A stretch of 39,995 bases of DNA, from assembly GCA_016868815.1 (NCBI GenBank), contig VGFQ01000018.1:1-39995 (forward strand). Reading direction: 5' to 3'. Shown here one piece after another: positions 1 through 7,903 of this stretch (positions are counted from its first letter, which is position 1; each line of letters begins with the position of its first letter). The DNA comes from Bacteroidota bacterium. Lineage in GTDB: Bacteria; Bacteroidota; Bacteroidia; Chitinophagales; Chitinophagaceae. Below the pieces are notes generated by a model. The model was not told the origin of the DNA and did not search any database. It was given only the letters and a program-made list of their open reading frames with translations. A program made the translations under genes and the position numbers.

Positions 1-63
1 CCAGTGACCATGGAAGAGGCATTGGAGCGCACCATTACATATGAATTCAAAAAAAGACCTTAG
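1..63 (+). CDS. C-terminal 20 codons of an upstream gene (partial)
   Basis: Frame 1 is open from the left edge to a TAG at 61-63 and ends ...EEALERTITYEFKKRP. The acidic-hydrophobic helix followed by RTI.Y resembles the last helix of NAD-dependent epimerase/dehydratase (extended SDR) proteins, where a segment like EEGLRRTI.W is common. That assignment rests on about ten residues and is weak. The rest of the gene lies outside the window, so function, start and operon context cannot be judged. Confidence 0.4.
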   Translation, partial: PVTMEEALERTITYEFKKRP

Positions 64-432
64 CGTTACAATTTGATATGTGACGGATCGGTTAGTCCCC
101 TCAATTTTCTGATGCCCCATTTGGCAGGTGGTGAATAGTCAACATAACTTCAAAAATCATGGGGTTAGGATTTCTGCGCGAAAGAAAGGAATTTCTAGTC
201 CTGCTGTATCAAAGAAGCAGATTCCTTATATCTGCCACATAAAAGGGAATCCGCTTGGCACCGTCCCGGGTGCCACGCCTGGAAGCATCGTTGACCTGCC
301 AACTATTGCAAAAAATAGACGCTACTTCTCAAATCCTTTTTCCATTCTCGAATCCTGCTTCAAAAACCCGGAGGCCAGGCCGCGCGCATCGGGACTCAAC
401 ACCTCCTCGTAGTTCCGTTTCAAGCCGATTCG
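64..432. other. Intergenic stretch without a recognised gene
   Basis: About 370 bases lie between the stop of the upstream gene and the promoter-like box at 433. Open frames here continue into the DUF2279 gene, but their translation is low-complexity and unlike any family I recognise. The real protein begins with a signal sequence at 459. No RNA gene, repeat or terminator hairpin is evident. Confidence 0.5.
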
Positions 433-439
433 TACTTTG
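433..439 (+). promoter_or_regulatory. Bacteroidota -7 promoter box TACTTTG
   Basis: TACTTTG fits the TAnnTTTG consensus used by the Bacteroidota primary sigma factor and lies 20 bases before the ATG at 459. A clear TTG at the -33 position is missing. It supports the start at 459 because transcription would begin inside the longer open frame. Confidence 0.45.
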
Positions 440-458
440 CCAATTCTTGTCAATCACG

Positions 459-1361
459 ATGCACACCCCACTCGCTTGGCTTCACCTTCCATGGCATTGG
501 ATGCTGCTCTGCGGCATGGTCCTCTGCCAGCCTGCTGCCGCCCAGCAGAAGATCGACCGCGGGAAAGCCCTGATGATCGGTGGTACATCTGTCGCCGCCA
601 TTGGAGGACTCTACGCCTATTTCCACCAGGTATGGTGGCGGGGAGAAACACAACGCTTTCACTTCGACTTCAACCGCGACCTCCGATACGCCAACAACCT
701 CGACAAGATGGGACATGTCATGGGCGGCCTCATGACCGCCGATGCCTATGTCGATGCCTGCCGGTGGATCGGTATGACAGAAAAAAAGAGCGTCTGGTGG
801 GCCTTTGGCATGTCCACTGGACTGCAGGCCATCATCGAAGTCAAAGACGGGTTCTCACCCACCTATGGCTTCAGTGTGCTCGACATCACCACCGGAGCTG
901 CAGGAGCACTCATGCCTATGATGAAGCAAAAGTCCAGCTTCATGAAACATACAGACCTGAAGTTCAGCTACTGGCAGCGAAGCCAAAAGTATTTCGATGC
1001 CCGTGCAGGTATCATCCTCTCAGTGCCAGCCTTTCACATCGACGACTATATCAACCAGACCTATTGGCTCTCTACCAACCTTCGCTATCTACTCGGAGAA
1101 AAGGAACCCTGGGTGCCCGACTGGCTGAACCTCTCTATCGGCTGGGGCATCGATGCCAACAGCTGGAATACCAACCCTGCCGACCCTGGCACCGGCGGCA
1201 AGCCAGAGCTGTACCTCGCACCTGACATCGACTTGGTACGGCTTTTTAAACCCAAGAAACCCTTCTGGAGGCTGACCCTAAAGCGGCTCAACTACCTCAA
1301 AGTGCCGATGCCTGCGCTGCAGATCACACCGCGTGTGAAGGCCTGGGGAATATATTTCTAA
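459..1361 (+). CDS. DUF2279 family predicted periplasmic protein
   Basis: The 300-residue protein starts with a signal peptide (hydrophobic segment ending CQPAAAQQ). A DUF2279/YfiM-like core follows at about residues 35-170. It contains W.G.....F.FD.....A.N.DK.GH, a GLMTADAY segment and GFSPTYGFSVLDI. The later half, with SYWQRS, SLNLSIGWG-like strands and DIDLVRLF, looks like membrane-proximal beta structure. The open frame extends upstream to 255, but that part reads as noise. The ATG at 459 is chosen because it starts the signal peptide and follows the promoter box. The molecular role of the family is unknown. There is no clear functional tie to the neighbours. Confidence 0.8.
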   Translation: MHTPLAWLHLPWHWMLLCGMVLCQPAAAQQKIDRGKALMIGGTSVAAIGGLYAYFHQVWWRGETQRFHFDFNRDLRYANNLDKMGHVMGGLMTADAYVDACRWIGMTEKKSVWWAFGMSTGLQAIIEVKDGFSPTYGFSVLDITTGAAGALMPMMKQKSSFMKHTDLKFSYWQRSQKYFDARAGIILSVPAFHIDDYINQTYWLSTNLRYLLGEKEPWVPDWLNLSIGWGIDANSWNTNPADPGTGGKPELYLAPDIDLVRLFKPKKPFWRLTLKRLNYLKVPMPALQITPRVKAWGIYF

Positions 1362-1629
1362 CGAGTTGGTACAGACGTGCGCATCCAGGCCGTAATCGGC
1401 CGTTAGCCCCCGACGAAATGGTCTGTCGGAATACGGCCGACTCGTTCCGAATCGTCATCCACGACATCTCGCGTATTGACCTCTCCGTCCGTCCAGCCGG
1501 GAAAAGCGTCATCCAGCTCCGCTACATCCGCGTGACGGCTAAGGGCGCGAAGGCTGTCAGAAGGGTCACCCGGGTAGAGAAAAGCCTCCCTAGATCTTTG
1601 CCGATGAGCTGGTGGCGGAATAACAATAA

Positions 1630-2553
1630 CTAGTGACTTCCGTGCACGTCCTTTTCCCCTGCTGTCACAGCCATCGGCAGCCGGTTTTGTGGTGGCGGTA
1701 GATGACAGGTGGCAAATGGCGTAAAGGCACAGGGCGGGTTGATGGCACGGTTGAAGTCGAGCAGTACAAGACCATCTGGCCCTGGCTTCGGGGCGTACAG
1801 AAATCGTCCGGAGACATAGCTGCCCGCCCCATTGCTGGCATCTCCGAAGAGAATAAAGAGCTCTTCTCCTTCTTCAAGCACGTCCAGCGTATAAACCTTG
1901 CCTTGCCTGGAAAAGGTTAGCTGCCCCGGGGAGGGCAGTAGGTTCGTCTGTCCCAAAATATTCGTGATAGGGATGTTCTTAGGCACCGGATGTGGAAGTA
2001 GCTTGGCAGGCACAACCCATTGGGCATTTACCGCAAACCGCTCAACCCCTGTAAAGGAAAGGAGTGCCGGATGCTCCAGGTCTCGCAGCCGTATTCCGAG
2101 GCGCTCTGAGCGCCGAAGGATGCTCCATCGCAGAGACCCGCACGACAAGATAGGGATATGGCTTGCGCCCGTGTCAAAGACTATAGCTGATGTTTCATGC
2201 ATCCCATCGACCCGTACGGGGGAGCCTTCTGGCAAATGCAGGGTCACCCGAAATCCTTCTCTGACCAGCGTCCCTGCCTGGCTGGGGAGCTGACCCGTGG
2301 GGAATGACAGGTTGTTGTCCTTGCCGCTGCCGAAGGTGTTGGCACCTTCCTGCAGCCAGAATAACCCTGCAAGGTTCAGCCAGCCGTCTTCCGCCCGAAG
2401 TGCCTGCAGCCGACGGGCATGCCAGGCATCGTTATCTACTTGCAGCGCATCTGACTGTGCCGCAGACCGGGATGGCAGCAGGGTAGCCAACACCAGGAGG
2501 CTGCTGTAACAGACGTTGCTCCTAGTGCTGCCGGAAGATGTTGCATAGATCAT
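1630..2553 (-). CDS. Secreted DUF1684 domain protein
   Basis: The 307-residue product has an N-terminal signal peptide (hydrophobic core near residues 17-27, cleavage after SRSAAQ). It then shows the DUF1684 pattern: W...R...L....GWL.LAGLFWL..G.N.FGS at about residues 45-75, a middle segment on R..D......L...TGVERF, and a C-terminal part with FILFGDASNG...Y..GRFLYA and LDFNRAINPPCAFTPFATCHLPPPQN. The last segment (N.PC.......C.LPP..N) is the hallmark of the family. DUF1684 proteins are widespread in Bacteroidota and their biochemical role is unknown to me. The gene lies downstream of the TonB receptor on the same strand, but a strong hairpin separates them, so it is probably its own transcript or read-through only. 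Confidence 0.85.
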   Translation of the reverse strand: MIYATSSGSTRSNVCYSSLLVLATLLPSRSAAQSDALQVDNDAWHARRLQALRAEDGWLNLAGLFWLQEGANTFGSGKDNNLSFPTGQLPSQAGTLVREGFRVTLHLPEGSPVRVDGMHETSAIVFDTGASHIPILSCGSLRWSILRRSERLGIRLRDLEHPALLSFTGVERFAVNAQWVVPAKLLPHPVPKNIPITNILGQTNLLPSPGQLTFSRQGKVYTLDVLEEGEELFILFGDASNGAGSYVSGRFLYAPKPGPDGLVLLDFNRAINPPCAFTPFATCHLPPPQNRLPMAVTAGEKDVHGSH

Positions 2554-2566
2554 AGGGTGAAAATAC

Positions 2567-2592
2567 AGAAGCCCCCGGTCTTGGGGGCTTCT
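2567..2592 (-). terminator. Rho-independent-like terminator of the TonB receptor gene
   Basis: A perfect 10-bp stem (AGAAGCCCCC / GGGGGCTTCT) with a 6-base loop lies 24 bases past the receptor stop codon. On the minus strand it is followed by a short T-rich tract (TGTATTTTC). It ends just 13 bases before the start codon of the DUF1684 gene, so it separates the two transcripts. Confidence 0.75.
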
Positions 2593-2616
2593 GGGGTGTC
2601 TTTGATAGCAAAACTG

Positions 2617-5352
2617 TTAGAAGTTGAACTCTACATAAAACAGCCACCTTCTGGGCAGTTGAATATAACTCTGTGCCCAGATATTGTTTGTGCCGGTGGT
2701 CCAGGATGGAGTGGCCTGTGTCTGCCCAAGGGCCAGGTCGCTGGCACTAAGGCCTGCGATGTTCTGTATCACCTGGTTATTCTGAAGATTCTTTGCCTGG
2801 AGGCCAACGCGCATGTCGATACCGCCCTTGGCCTTCACCCGCCAGAAGGCACCTGCATTCATGATGACCAGGTTAGGATAGGCGATGACCTGCGTGGGGT
2901 CGGCATAGCGCTTGGCGTTGACGTTGACTGAGTAGTCAAACCCAAAATGATCGCCCATATAGTTGGCGCTGAGGTTGAAGATTCGTGCGGGTACGCCGGG
3001 CAGTTGCTTTCCTTTGACATCTATCGAATAGTTGGTGCCTTCTTGTTTCAAGACATTCCCGAATAGCTGGCCCGAGGGGTTGACGTTGAGGGCGGTCGTG
3101 GGTAGGCTCAGGACGCCGCCCCTACCGACGGGGATAAGGAATTCGGTGAATTGGGCGCGCTGCAGTGTCAGGTTGGAACGCAGCATGAAGCCCTTAAACC
3201 AGTCAGGCAGGTAGGTGAAGGAGAATTCACCGCCGTAGATGCGGTTGCTGCCGAAGGGTTTCGAGACGACGATGCCGTTTTCAAAGATGCTAGCCAGGCG
3301 ATTGTTGATCTTGGTGTGGAAGGCGGCCGCATCGAGAGTGATCTGACCGATCGTTGTGCGATAGCCCAGCTCTGTATTCACCACCACTTCGTTCTTGTTG
3401 ATGCCCCTGGGAGCACGCAGCAGGGTGCGATTCGTCATAGATATGTACTCCAGCGAGGTGTAGGCTGTATAGTCTGGTGCGCGGAAGGCACGGTTGAGCG
3501 AACCGTAGATGGCAGAGCCCGGACTGAGGAGGTAGTTGAAGCCCAGGGAGGCCGACCAGTCCTTATGGGAGACATTGCGGTAGAGGGCTGTGTCGTAGGG
3601 GCGCTTGGTCTCTTGCATGTCAATCTTCACCCAGTCGTACCGCATGCCAACGTTGATGGTGAGCTTATCATTGAATTTCATCTCATCACCTCCGAAGATC
3701 GAAGTCACCTGCTCGGTGTAGTTCGCTCGGCGTGTGATGGAGCCTCTGGGGTAGGCAAGCGTCCCCGACCAGGGCACGTTCACGAAGGGCGGTGCCAGTG
3801 GTGCCCAGCCCATGGTTACCGGGCTCATAGGGTTCATGACATGAAGGAAGCTGTAGGTCGTCGGGTTCAGGTCGACGGTGGAGAAGAAATTTCCCAGTAC
3901 GAGGTTGTGTACAGAGCGGGAACCTTGGATGCGCTTGCGCAGACGTAATTCATTCATGATGTCGCGGTCGGCTGCATCACCGTCCAGCAGCAGGCGGCTG
4001 ACGCTGTTGTCGCGGTAAAACGTTGGCAGGGCAAAGGTGTATTTCGTGCCGCTGTTGAGTTTCTGCAGACGGAACTTTTCTTCTACGTCGAAGCCGGCAC
4101 CGAGTTTGAACGACATGGTCGTGCCGACATGGAAGTTGTCGCCATAGCTGTTGTTATTCATCGACTGTCGGATGTTCCGGTACACGCTGTCGTTGCCGTT
4201 GACGCGTACGCGGCGGGCGGGATATCCGGCGCCGGACTCATAGACGGTATAGTTGAGGTCGTAGAGCCTGTCGAAGTTCTGCAGCGTCTGCCAGGGTTTA
4301 TAGGGGGCGGCGGTCCGCATCTGCTTGACATCCCCGGGGATGTCTGTCAGGTTCTGGAAGACGTAGTCGGCCCGCAAGAAATAGAGGCGGATACGCCCTT
4401 TATCTTTCGGGATGAGATAGTCAAGGTTGCCCCGGATCTGATAGCCGTTGTCGTTGAAGCCAGTGTTTTTATAGCCTCGGTCGTCCATAAACCAGCCACC
4501 TAGGTTGAGCCGCAGCGTCTTGCTCTTGTTCAGCGGGCCGTTGAGGTTGAAATCGAGGCGATAGTTGAAGTTGTCGTCGCCCAGGTCGAAGACGTTGTTG
4601 TAGTTGGTGATCTTCACCATCCCACCCAGCTCGGTGCCGCCCGTCTTGGAGATGACGTTGATGGCTCCTGCCGCCGAGGCCCTTCCAAAGAGGGTGGCGG
4701 TACTGCCCCGTACGACTTCTACCCGGTCGACGTTGGCGTCGAAGCCGAAGCCTGCTTCCGGCAGACGGCCGGTCGTACCGAACGATGGTAGTCCGTCGAT
4801 CAGAATGGCGGTATAGTCCAGGCCACCCAGTGGGTTGCCTCCGTCCGGGAAGCCGCGCGTCACCACTCCGCCACGGCGACCCTGCGAGGTGTTCACATAA
4901 AGGCCCGGCACAGCTGCGACCGCTTCTGCGATGCCTTCAGGCTTGATGGCTTTCAGCGCTCGGGAGCCGATGATCTCTACGGCTTGGGTGGCTTCGAGCT
5001 TTCTGACGGGCTGGCGACTTGCCGTCACCGTCACCTGGCCCAGTTCCGACATGTCTTCCGTTAGCTCGATCGTAACGTCCATAGCAGACCCCAGCGTGTA
5101 TTCCTTCCGTTGGAAGCCGACATAGCTAATGACTAGGACGGACTTGGCCGTGCTGACACTGATGCGGAAGCCCCCTGCATTGTCTGATACCACGGTGGCC
5201 TTCCCACCCTTCTCCGATATGGTAGCGCCTGCCAATCCCTTCCCAGAGCCATCGGTGATGCGGCCGGTGACCGCCACCTGTGCCCACGCAGAGGCTGAGA
5301 TCAGAAGTGCAAGGCATACCGCCATGGCCCTCCCGGATGCGATATTGAGCAT
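2617..5352 (-). CDS. TonB-dependent outer-membrane receptor with carboxypeptidase-regulatory-like N-terminal domain
   Basis: The product is 911 residues with a signal peptide (residues 1-24, ending SASAWAQ). A CarboxypepD_reg-like beta-sandwich follows at about 27-110 (VTGRITDGSGKGLAGATIS). The plug domain spans about 115-235, with VAAVPGLYVNTSQG, VTRGF, ILIDG and VDRVEVVRGSTATLFG. A beta-barrel ends in ...FYVEFNF, the aromatic C-terminus needed for barrel insertion. The length and plug motifs fit FecA/siderophore-type receptors, not SusC, and no SusD gene is beside it. It should import a scarce or bulky small molecule across the outer membrane using TonB energy. It is divergent from the 5486-16971 operon and has a GTTAA-N5-TTAAC palindrome 33 bases before its start, so it is probably the uptake component of that catabolic locus. 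Confidence 0.93.
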   Translation of the reverse strand: MLNIASGRAMAVCLALLISASAWAQVAVTGRITDGSGKGLAGATISEKGGKATVVSDNAGGFRISVSTAKSVLVISYVGFQRKEYTLGSAMDVTIELTEDMSELGQVTVTASRQPVRKLEATQAVEIIGSRALKAIKPEGIAEAVAAVPGLYVNTSQGRRGGVVTRGFPDGGNPLGGLDYTAILIDGLPSFGTTGRLPEAGFGFDANVDRVEVVRGSTATLFGRASAAGAINVISKTGGTELGGMVKITNYNNVFDLGDDNFNYRLDFNLNGPLNKSKTLRLNLGGWFMDDRGYKNTGFNDNGYQIRGNLDYLIPKDKGRIRLYFLRADYVFQNLTDIPGDVKQMRTAAPYKPWQTLQNFDRLYDLNYTVYESGAGYPARRVRVNGNDSVYRNIRQSMNNNSYGDNFHVGTTMSFKLGAGFDVEEKFRLQKLNSGTKYTFALPTFYRDNSVSRLLLDGDAADRDIMNELRLRKRIQGSRSVHNLVLGNFFSTVDLNPTTYSFLHVMNPMSPVTMGWAPLAPPFVNVPWSGTLAYPRGSITRRANYTEQVTSIFGGDEMKFNDKLTINVGMRYDWVKIDMQETKRPYDTALYRNVSHKDWSASLGFNYLLSPGSAIYGSLNRAFRAPDYTAYTSLEYISMTNRTLLRAPRGINKNEVVVNTELGYRTTIGQITLDAAAFHTKINNRLASIFENGIVVSKPFGSNRIYGGEFSFTYLPDWFKGFMLRSNLTLQRAQFTEFLIPVGRGGVLSLPTTALNVNPSGQLFGNVLKQEGTNYSIDVKGKQLPGVPARIFNLSANYMGDHFGFDYSVNVNAKRYADPTQVIAYPNLVIMNAGAFWRVKAKGGIDMRVGLQAKNLQNNQVIQNIAGLSASDLALGQTQATPSWTTGTNNIWAQSYIQLPRRWLFYVEFNF

Positions 5353-5384
5353 AACAGTTTTGTTTTGGTTAGGGTAAATTTATG

Positions 5385-5399
5385 GTTAATTATATTAAC
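5385..5399. promoter_or_regulatory. Palindromic operator GTTAA-N5-TTAAC, copy 1
   Basis: GTTAATTATATTAAC is a perfect palindrome (GTTAAT-TAT-ATTAAC), 33 bases upstream of the TonB receptor start. On the minus strand a TAGATTTT box lies about 8 bases before it, so a bound protein would cover the start of transcription. The same consensus recurs at 5447, 19460 and 31000, all in divergent control regions of this locus. Confidence 0.7.
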
Positions 5400-5434
5400 T
5401 AACGAAAAAAATCTACACACATTTACGGCATCGA

Positions 5435-5442
5435 TATTTTTG
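5435..5442 (+). promoter_or_regulatory. Bacteroidota -7 promoter box TATTTTTG
   Basis: TATTTTTG matches the TAnnTTTG consensus exactly. Transcription would start near 5449, inside the palindrome at 5447-5461 and about 37 bases before the ATG at 5486. No good TTG -33 box is visible. The overlap with the palindrome suggests repression. Confidence 0.55.
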
Positions 5443-5446
5443 GATG

Positions 5447-5461
5447 GTTAAGGGAATTAAC
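5447..5461. promoter_or_regulatory. Palindromic operator GTTAA-N5-TTAAC, copy 2
   Basis: GTTAAGGGAATTAAC keeps both GTTAA/TTAAC half-sites. It lies 24 bases before the first gene of the plus-strand operon and overlaps the predicted transcription start from the box at 5435. With copy 1 it places one site at each arm of the divergent promoter pair. Confidence 0.7.
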
Positions 5462-5485
5462 TAATTTTAGCACAAACCCAGTGTT

Positions 5486-5992
5486 ATGGAACTCAGGCTT
5501 TTCCCCCGGCACACAGGCGTGTGGGAGGGGGTCTACACGAGGATAGATGCCGCCGGCCATCGGACAGACCAGTGGAAGAGCCGCCTTACCATCAGGATGT
5601 TGGACGGCAACCACTATCATCAGGTCAATGAGTATTTCTGGGACGACGGCCACCGGGAATGCCACGACTTTGGCATCACCAGCTTCGATGCCAATGGCGA
5701 ACTCGTCTTCGAGAACCCCCGCATCAGCGGACGTTCCTGGGAGACACACGACTCCATTTGTCTTGTATGGACCTATAAGAACCGGCCCGGCTCGAAACTG
5801 TTTGAAATGATCGACCTCATTGGCGACGGCTCCCACCGCATACGAAACTGGCGCTGGACGCAAGGAGACGAATTTCAAGGCATCACCATGATCGAAGAGC
5901 GCCGGGTCAAGACCATGGAAGACATCGATCCAGCCTTCTGGGAGCAGCTGCCATCGCTCCGCACCACCAGTCCGTCGAGATCAGATCATTAA
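5486..5992 (+). CDS. DUF3598-like calycin (lipocalin-fold) protein
   Basis: The 168-residue protein has no signal peptide. It begins with a segment typical of DUF3598-like calycins: HTGVWEGVYTRIDAAGH (G.WEG.FTR...G) at residues 9-25. Alternating strands follow, with N.Y.W.DG and DFGITSFDANGELVFENPRISGRSWE. Calycins bind small hydrophobic ligands, and several families of this superfamily handle bilins or other pigments. Here it is the first gene of the operon, directly after the palindrome and promoter, 38 bases before the LeuC-like gene. A role in binding or processing the pathway substrate is inferred from position. The family assignment is by pattern only. Confidence 0.6.
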   Translation: MELRLFPRHTGVWEGVYTRIDAAGHRTDQWKSRLTIRMLDGNHYHQVNEYFWDDGHRECHDFGITSFDANGELVFENPRISGRSWETHDSICLVWTYKNRPGSKLFEMIDLIGDGSHRIRNWRWTQGDEFQGITMIEERRVKTMEDIDPAFWEQLPSLRTTSPSRSDH

Positions 5993-6030
5993 CATTATTT
6001 CCTGCACATGCCTACTGAAATGACCCTGCC

Positions 6031-7302
6031 ATGGGAATGACGATCACTGAGAAAATCATGGCCTCCAACAGCGGGAGGGAATCTGTCGTGCCCGGCCAGC
6101 TCGTATGGGCCGACATTCATACCGTGATGACTATGGACTACCTCGGCAAGCAGACTTTCCGGGCCTTCGAAAGCCTGGGAGCCAAACAGCTGTTCGACAA
6201 AAATCGGGTGATCTGTGTGAGCGACCACCTCGTGCCGCCGCCCACGCCTGAGTTCGCCACCATGCTCAACGAGTGGCGCGACGTGGTGCATCGCTATGAG
6301 ATCCCGCATTTTTACGACCTCGGTCGCCAGGGAATCGCCCATCAGCTCATGGTCGAGCAAGGGCATGTCCTGCCCGGGCGGATATCCATCGGGACCGACT
6401 CGCATGCCAATACCTATGGTGCCGTCGGAGCCGTCGGCAACGCCGTCGGCGTGAGTGATGCTGCCGTGGCTATGGCCACCGGAAAGCTCTGGTTTCGGGT
6501 GCCGGAATCCGTCCGCTTCCATGTCACCGGCACCTGGCAGCCATGGGTCATGGCCAAAGACCTCAGCCTGCACATCATGGGCATGATGCATTGGAACGGG
6601 CACCTCATCTATAAGACCCTCGAGTTTGGTGGCCCCGCCATCGAAGCCCTGGGCATGGCCGGCCGCATGACGCTCTGTAATATGACCGTCGACCTAGGCG
6701 CTAAAAACGGCATTATATCCCCCGACGCCATCACGCAGGCCTACCTTAGCGGACGTACCGAGGATGTCTGGTCGCCACTGGCCAGCGACGCCGATGCGCC
6801 CTATGATGCCGTGTATGAGGTGGATGTGACCAACCTTGGGCCCATGCTCAGCCGGCCTGACAAACTCGATGACACAGCGCCTGTCGAAGCCCTTGCCGGC
6901 ACCCCTTTCAATAAAGCATTCGTCGGCACCTGTACCAACGGACGCACCGAAGACTTCGCCATCATGGCCTCGATCTTGCGCGGCCGCCAGGTACGCCGAG
7001 GTGTTAACCTGCTATGCATCCCCGCCAGCACCGACGTCTACCTCGAATGCCTCAGAGAAGGATACGTGGAGGCCCTCGTAGCTGCAGGCGCTGCCTTTGA
7101 GACTTCCAGCTGTGGCCCCTGCGCCGGTATCCATACCGGCGTCGCAGGTGATGGGGATGTCATCCTCAGCGCAGGCAACCGCAATATGAAAGGGCGTATG
7201 GGGAGCCGCCACGCCCAGATTTATCTCACCAGCCCCGCCGTCGTCGCCGCCTCCTGTATCACCGGCGTGATCACCGATCCGCGGTCTGACGACTGGACAT
7301 AA
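6031..7302 (+). CDS. Aconitase-superfamily hydratase, large subunit (3-isopropylmalate dehydratase/LeuC-like), copy 1
   Basis: At 423 residues it has the size of a LeuC or DmdA-type large subunit. GTDSHANTYGAVGA (121-134), GTCTNGRTEDF (299-309), SSCGPCAG (359-366) and NRNMKGRMGS (383-392) are the family motifs. Cys301, Cys361 and Cys364 are the [4Fe-4S] ligands. The enzyme would reversibly add water across a double bond in a 2-alkylmaleate or similar acid together with the small subunit at 7339. No leuA or leuB is nearby and the other operon genes are catabolic, so leucine synthesis is unlikely. Dimethylmaleate or citraconate hydratase-like activity fits better. A second, more canonical copy is at 28828. 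Confidence 0.88.
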   Translation: MGMTITEKIMASNSGRESVVPGQLVWADIHTVMTMDYLGKQTFRAFESLGAKQLFDKNRVICVSDHLVPPPTPEFATMLNEWRDVVHRYEIPHFYDLGRQGIAHQLMVEQGHVLPGRISIGTDSHANTYGAVGAVGNAVGVSDAAVAMATGKLWFRVPESVRFHVTGTWQPWVMAKDLSLHIMGMMHWNGHLIYKTLEFGGPAIEALGMAGRMTLCNMTVDLGAKNGIISPDAITQAYLSGRTEDVWSPLASDADAPYDAVYEVDVTNLGPMLSRPDKLDDTAPVEALAGTPFNKAFVGTCTNGRTEDFAIMASILRGRQVRRGVNLLCIPASTDVYLECLREGYVEALVAAGAAFETSSCGPCAGIHTGVAGDGDVILSAGNRNMKGRMGSRHAQIYLTSPAVVAASCITGVITDPRSDDWT

Positions 7303-7338
7303 CCCTCCTCCTGCCAATCCTACAAAACATACAACTCT

Positions 7339-7875
7339 ATGCAGTCTATCATCGGTAAGGCCTGGGTAGCTAAAGGCTATGTGATGTCGTTCGACATGAT
7401 CCTGCAGCGTTTCTGGACGGCCCCTGTCGACCCCGCAGAAAATGCGAAATGGGTGATGGCGGGCGTCGACGAGGCCTTCAATCGCGAAGATGGCTTCAAA
7501 AACATGGGCTATACCTTCATCGTGGCCGGACATAACTTCGCCGGCGGCGGCAAGAGCATCGAGCATTGCATCACAGGCCTGATGGGCGCCGGCATCCAGG
7601 CCGTTTTCGCCACCTCCTTTGCCAGGCTGCAATTCCGCAATGCCATCAACTATGGCCTCCCCTTCATCACCTGTAAGGATATGAACCTGCACTGCGAGAC
7701 AGGCGATGAACTCGCCTACGATCCTGCCACCGGCACCATCGAGAACCGCACCCGCGGCACCCGATTTCAGAGTGTCCCGCAAGCACCCTTCGTCGCAGAA
7801 GTGGCAGCTGCGGGCGGACTGATGAACTTTATCCGTCAGCGCATCTCCGATGGCAGCGTCGCTACGCTGCGCTAA
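7339..7875 (+). CDS. Aconitase-superfamily hydratase, small (swivel) subunit, LeuD-like with altered active-site motifs
   Basis: The 178-residue product follows the large-subunit gene by 36 bases. It retains the swivel-domain skeleton: IIGKAWV at the N-terminus, then NFAGGGKSIEHCITGLMGAG (66-85), then ATSFARLQFRNAINYGLP (91-108). The two substrate-binding motifs differ from normal LeuD. The usual TD.I.P near residue 20 reads SFDMILQRF, and the usual GCGSSREHAP loop reads AGGGKSIEHC, losing the Ser-Arg pair that holds the substrate carboxylate. The copy at 28337 has the normal GCGSSREQAP. This points to a different substrate, not to decay, because the surrounding fold is intact and the gene is complete. 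Confidence 0.8.
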   Translation: MQSIIGKAWVAKGYVMSFDMILQRFWTAPVDPAENAKWVMAGVDEAFNREDGFKNMGYTFIVAGHNFAGGGKSIEHCITGLMGAGIQAVFATSFARLQFRNAINYGLPFITCKDMNLHCETGDELAYDPATGTIENRTRGTRFQSVPQAPFVAEVAAAGGLMNFIRQRISDGSVATLR

Positions 7876-7903
7876 CACATGCCAATCCCAATAAACCCTC
7901 CCT

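Noticed and set aside
1418..1633. 71-codon frame on the plus strand between the DUF2279 and DUF1684 genes
   Set aside because: The translation is basic and ends in a run of Asn with no recognised motif; no promoter box lies before it. It is under 300 bases of gap and cannot be supported as a gene.
2617..5992. SusCD polysaccharide utilisation locus
   Set aside because: The receptor is 911 residues with a FecA-like plug and has no SusD gene beside it; the only SusD sequence is a fragment 34 kb away.
7012..7878. 288-codon open frame on the minus strand
   Set aside because: It overlaps the LeuC-like and LeuD-like genes with motif-bearing translations on the plus strand; the antisense product is His/Gly-rich without a family.
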